Positions 5,729-6,444 of a stretch of 6,444 nt of DNA are shown here, piece after piece. Source of the stretch: an uncultured Massilia sp. (lineage in GTDB: Bacteria > Pseudomonadota > Gammaproteobacteria > Burkholderiales > Burkholderiaceae); NCBI GenBank assembly GCA_946886065.1, contig CAMPHU010000251.1, positions 1-6,444 of the forward strand. Reading direction: 5' to 3'. A model generated the notes under the pieces. The model was not told the DNA's origin, did not search any database, and was given only the letters and a program-made list of their open reading frames with translations. Position 1 is the stretch's first letter. The number at the start of each line of letters is the position of its first letter. The position numbers were made by a program, and so were the translations under genes.

Positions 5729-6444
5729 ATGGACGACTTCCAGTTCGCCAGTATCGTCGTCTCGACGATCCGCAATGCGCCGGTCCTGATTTTCGCGGCC
5801 ATGGCCGGCCTGTTCGCCGAACGCAGCGGCGTGATCGACCTCGGCCTCGAAGGCAAGATCCTGACCTCGGCCTTCGTGTCGGCCGGCGTCGCCTATTCCT
5901 ACCAGGACCCGTGGCTGGGCATCGCCGCCGGCATCCTGGCCTCCTGCCTGCTCGCGCTGGTGCAGGCCTTCGTGGCCGTTACCCAGAAGGGCAACCAGCT
6001 GGTCGCGGGCATGGCGATCAACATCGCCATGAGCGGCCTGACCTTCGTGCTGGCCCAATACTTCTTCCAGCAGGGCGGCCGCACGCCGGAGCTGGGCGAG
6101 GCGCGCCTGACCGACGTGGTCCTGCCGGGCACCGCCCTGCTGGCGGACATCCCCTTCGTCGGCTGGTTCTACGGCCATGTGATCGGCGGCCATTCGGTGC
6201 TGGTCTACCTGGCCTTCCTGGTGCTGCCGGTCGTGCACTGGGTGCTGTACCACAGCCGCTTCGGCCTGCGCCTGCGCGCCTGTGGCGAGAACCCGCATGC
6301 GGCCGACGCGGCCGGCGTGTCGGTCGAGCGCACCCGCTACACCGCGATGCTGATCGCCGGCGTGCTGTGCTCGTTCTCGGGCGCCTACCTGTCGATCGTC
6401 CAGAGCGGCTTCTTCCTGCGCGACATGTCGGCCGGCGCCGGCTA
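5729..6444 (+). CDS. ABC transporter permease 2 (BPD_transp_2 family, NupQ/YufQ-like), cut by window edge
   Basis: The frame is open from ATG 5729 to the right edge, giving 238 whole residues. Relatives have about 300-310, so some 70 residues and the stop are missing. Visible motifs are GVIDLGLEGKIL (34-45), the equivalent of the NIGxEG motif of permease 1, the cytoplasmic RACGENPHAADAAGV segment (183-197), and the beginning of the GFFLRDMSAGAG region (227-238). Helices are predicted at about 15-30, 44-57, 62-84, 92-112, 153-174 and 204-225. The start lies three bases after the permease 1 stop, with an AAGGG (5718-5722) inside the end of that gene serving as ribosome binding site at six bases. 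With permease 1 it forms the heterodimeric channel of the importer. Confidence 0.92.
   Translation, partial: MDDFQFASIVVSTIRNAPVLIFAAMAGLFAERSGVIDLGLEGKILTSAFVSAGVAYSYQDPWLGIAAGILASCLLALVQAFVAVTQKGNQLVAGMAINIAMSGLTFVLAQYFFQQGGRTPELGEARLTDVVLPGTALLADIPFVGWFYGHVIGGHSVLVYLAFLVLPVVHWVLYHSRFGLRLRACGENPHAADAAGVSVERTRYTAMLIAGVLCSFSGAYLSIVQSGFFLRDMSAGAG

Noticed and set aside
2991..6298. Two further long minus-strand frames (2991-4637 and 4214-6298) opposite the ATPase and permease genes
   Set aside because: Same antisense composition effect; they overlap each other and show no domain, no sensible start context and no promoter.

Overview
The window is high-GC DNA (roughly two thirds G+C by eye, strong G/C bias at third codon positions) from what looks like a Gram-negative proteobacterium. 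The gene set (a DUF2231 membrane protein, a Bem46-like membrane-anchored hydrolase and a BMP-type nucleoside ABC importer with a non-lipidated periplasmic binding protein), codon use and GC content would fit a betaproteobacterium of the Burkholderiales, perhaps Oxalobacteraceae (Massilia-like). That placement is inference; no rRNA or other phylogenetic marker lies in the window. All recognisable genes are on the + strand.

Layout. (1) 61-606 encodes a small DUF2231 membrane protein of unknown function. (2) A 106-base gap carries a perfect 16-bp palindrome at 620-635. (3) 719-1657 encodes an N-terminally anchored alpha/beta hydrolase with an intact Ser-Asp-His triad and a low-complexity Pro/Ala tail. 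(4) A 369-base non-coding stretch (1658-2026) starts with an AT-rich island of about 100 bases holding nested inverted repeats and a possible promoter. It ends with a good -10 box and a strong ribosome binding site. (5) From 2027 to the right edge lies a BMP/Nup-type ABC importer: binding protein (2027-3028), double ATPase (3117-4646), first permease (4643-5725) and second permease (5729 onward, cut by the window edge).

How the genes work together. The binding protein is exported to the periplasm and captures the ligand. The two different BPD_transp_2 permeases form the membrane channel, and the single polypeptide with two nucleotide-binding domains drives uptake. Characterised relatives (PnrA of Treponema, NupNOPQ/YufNOPQ and BmpA-NupABC of Firmicutes) import purine or other nucleosides, so a nucleoside is the best substrate guess, but nothing here proves it. 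The ATPase and permease genes are tightly coupled (4-base overlap, then a 3-base gap). The binding protein gene is instead separated from the ATPase gene by a very strong terminator-like hairpin (3045-3085). The likely outcome is abundant binding protein mRNA with limited read-through into the membrane components.

I see no mobile element, CRISPR array, tRNA or rRNA, and no clearly new system. The points most worth a second look are regulatory: the intra-operon hairpin, the nested inverted repeat in the AT-rich island, and the 16-bp palindrome.
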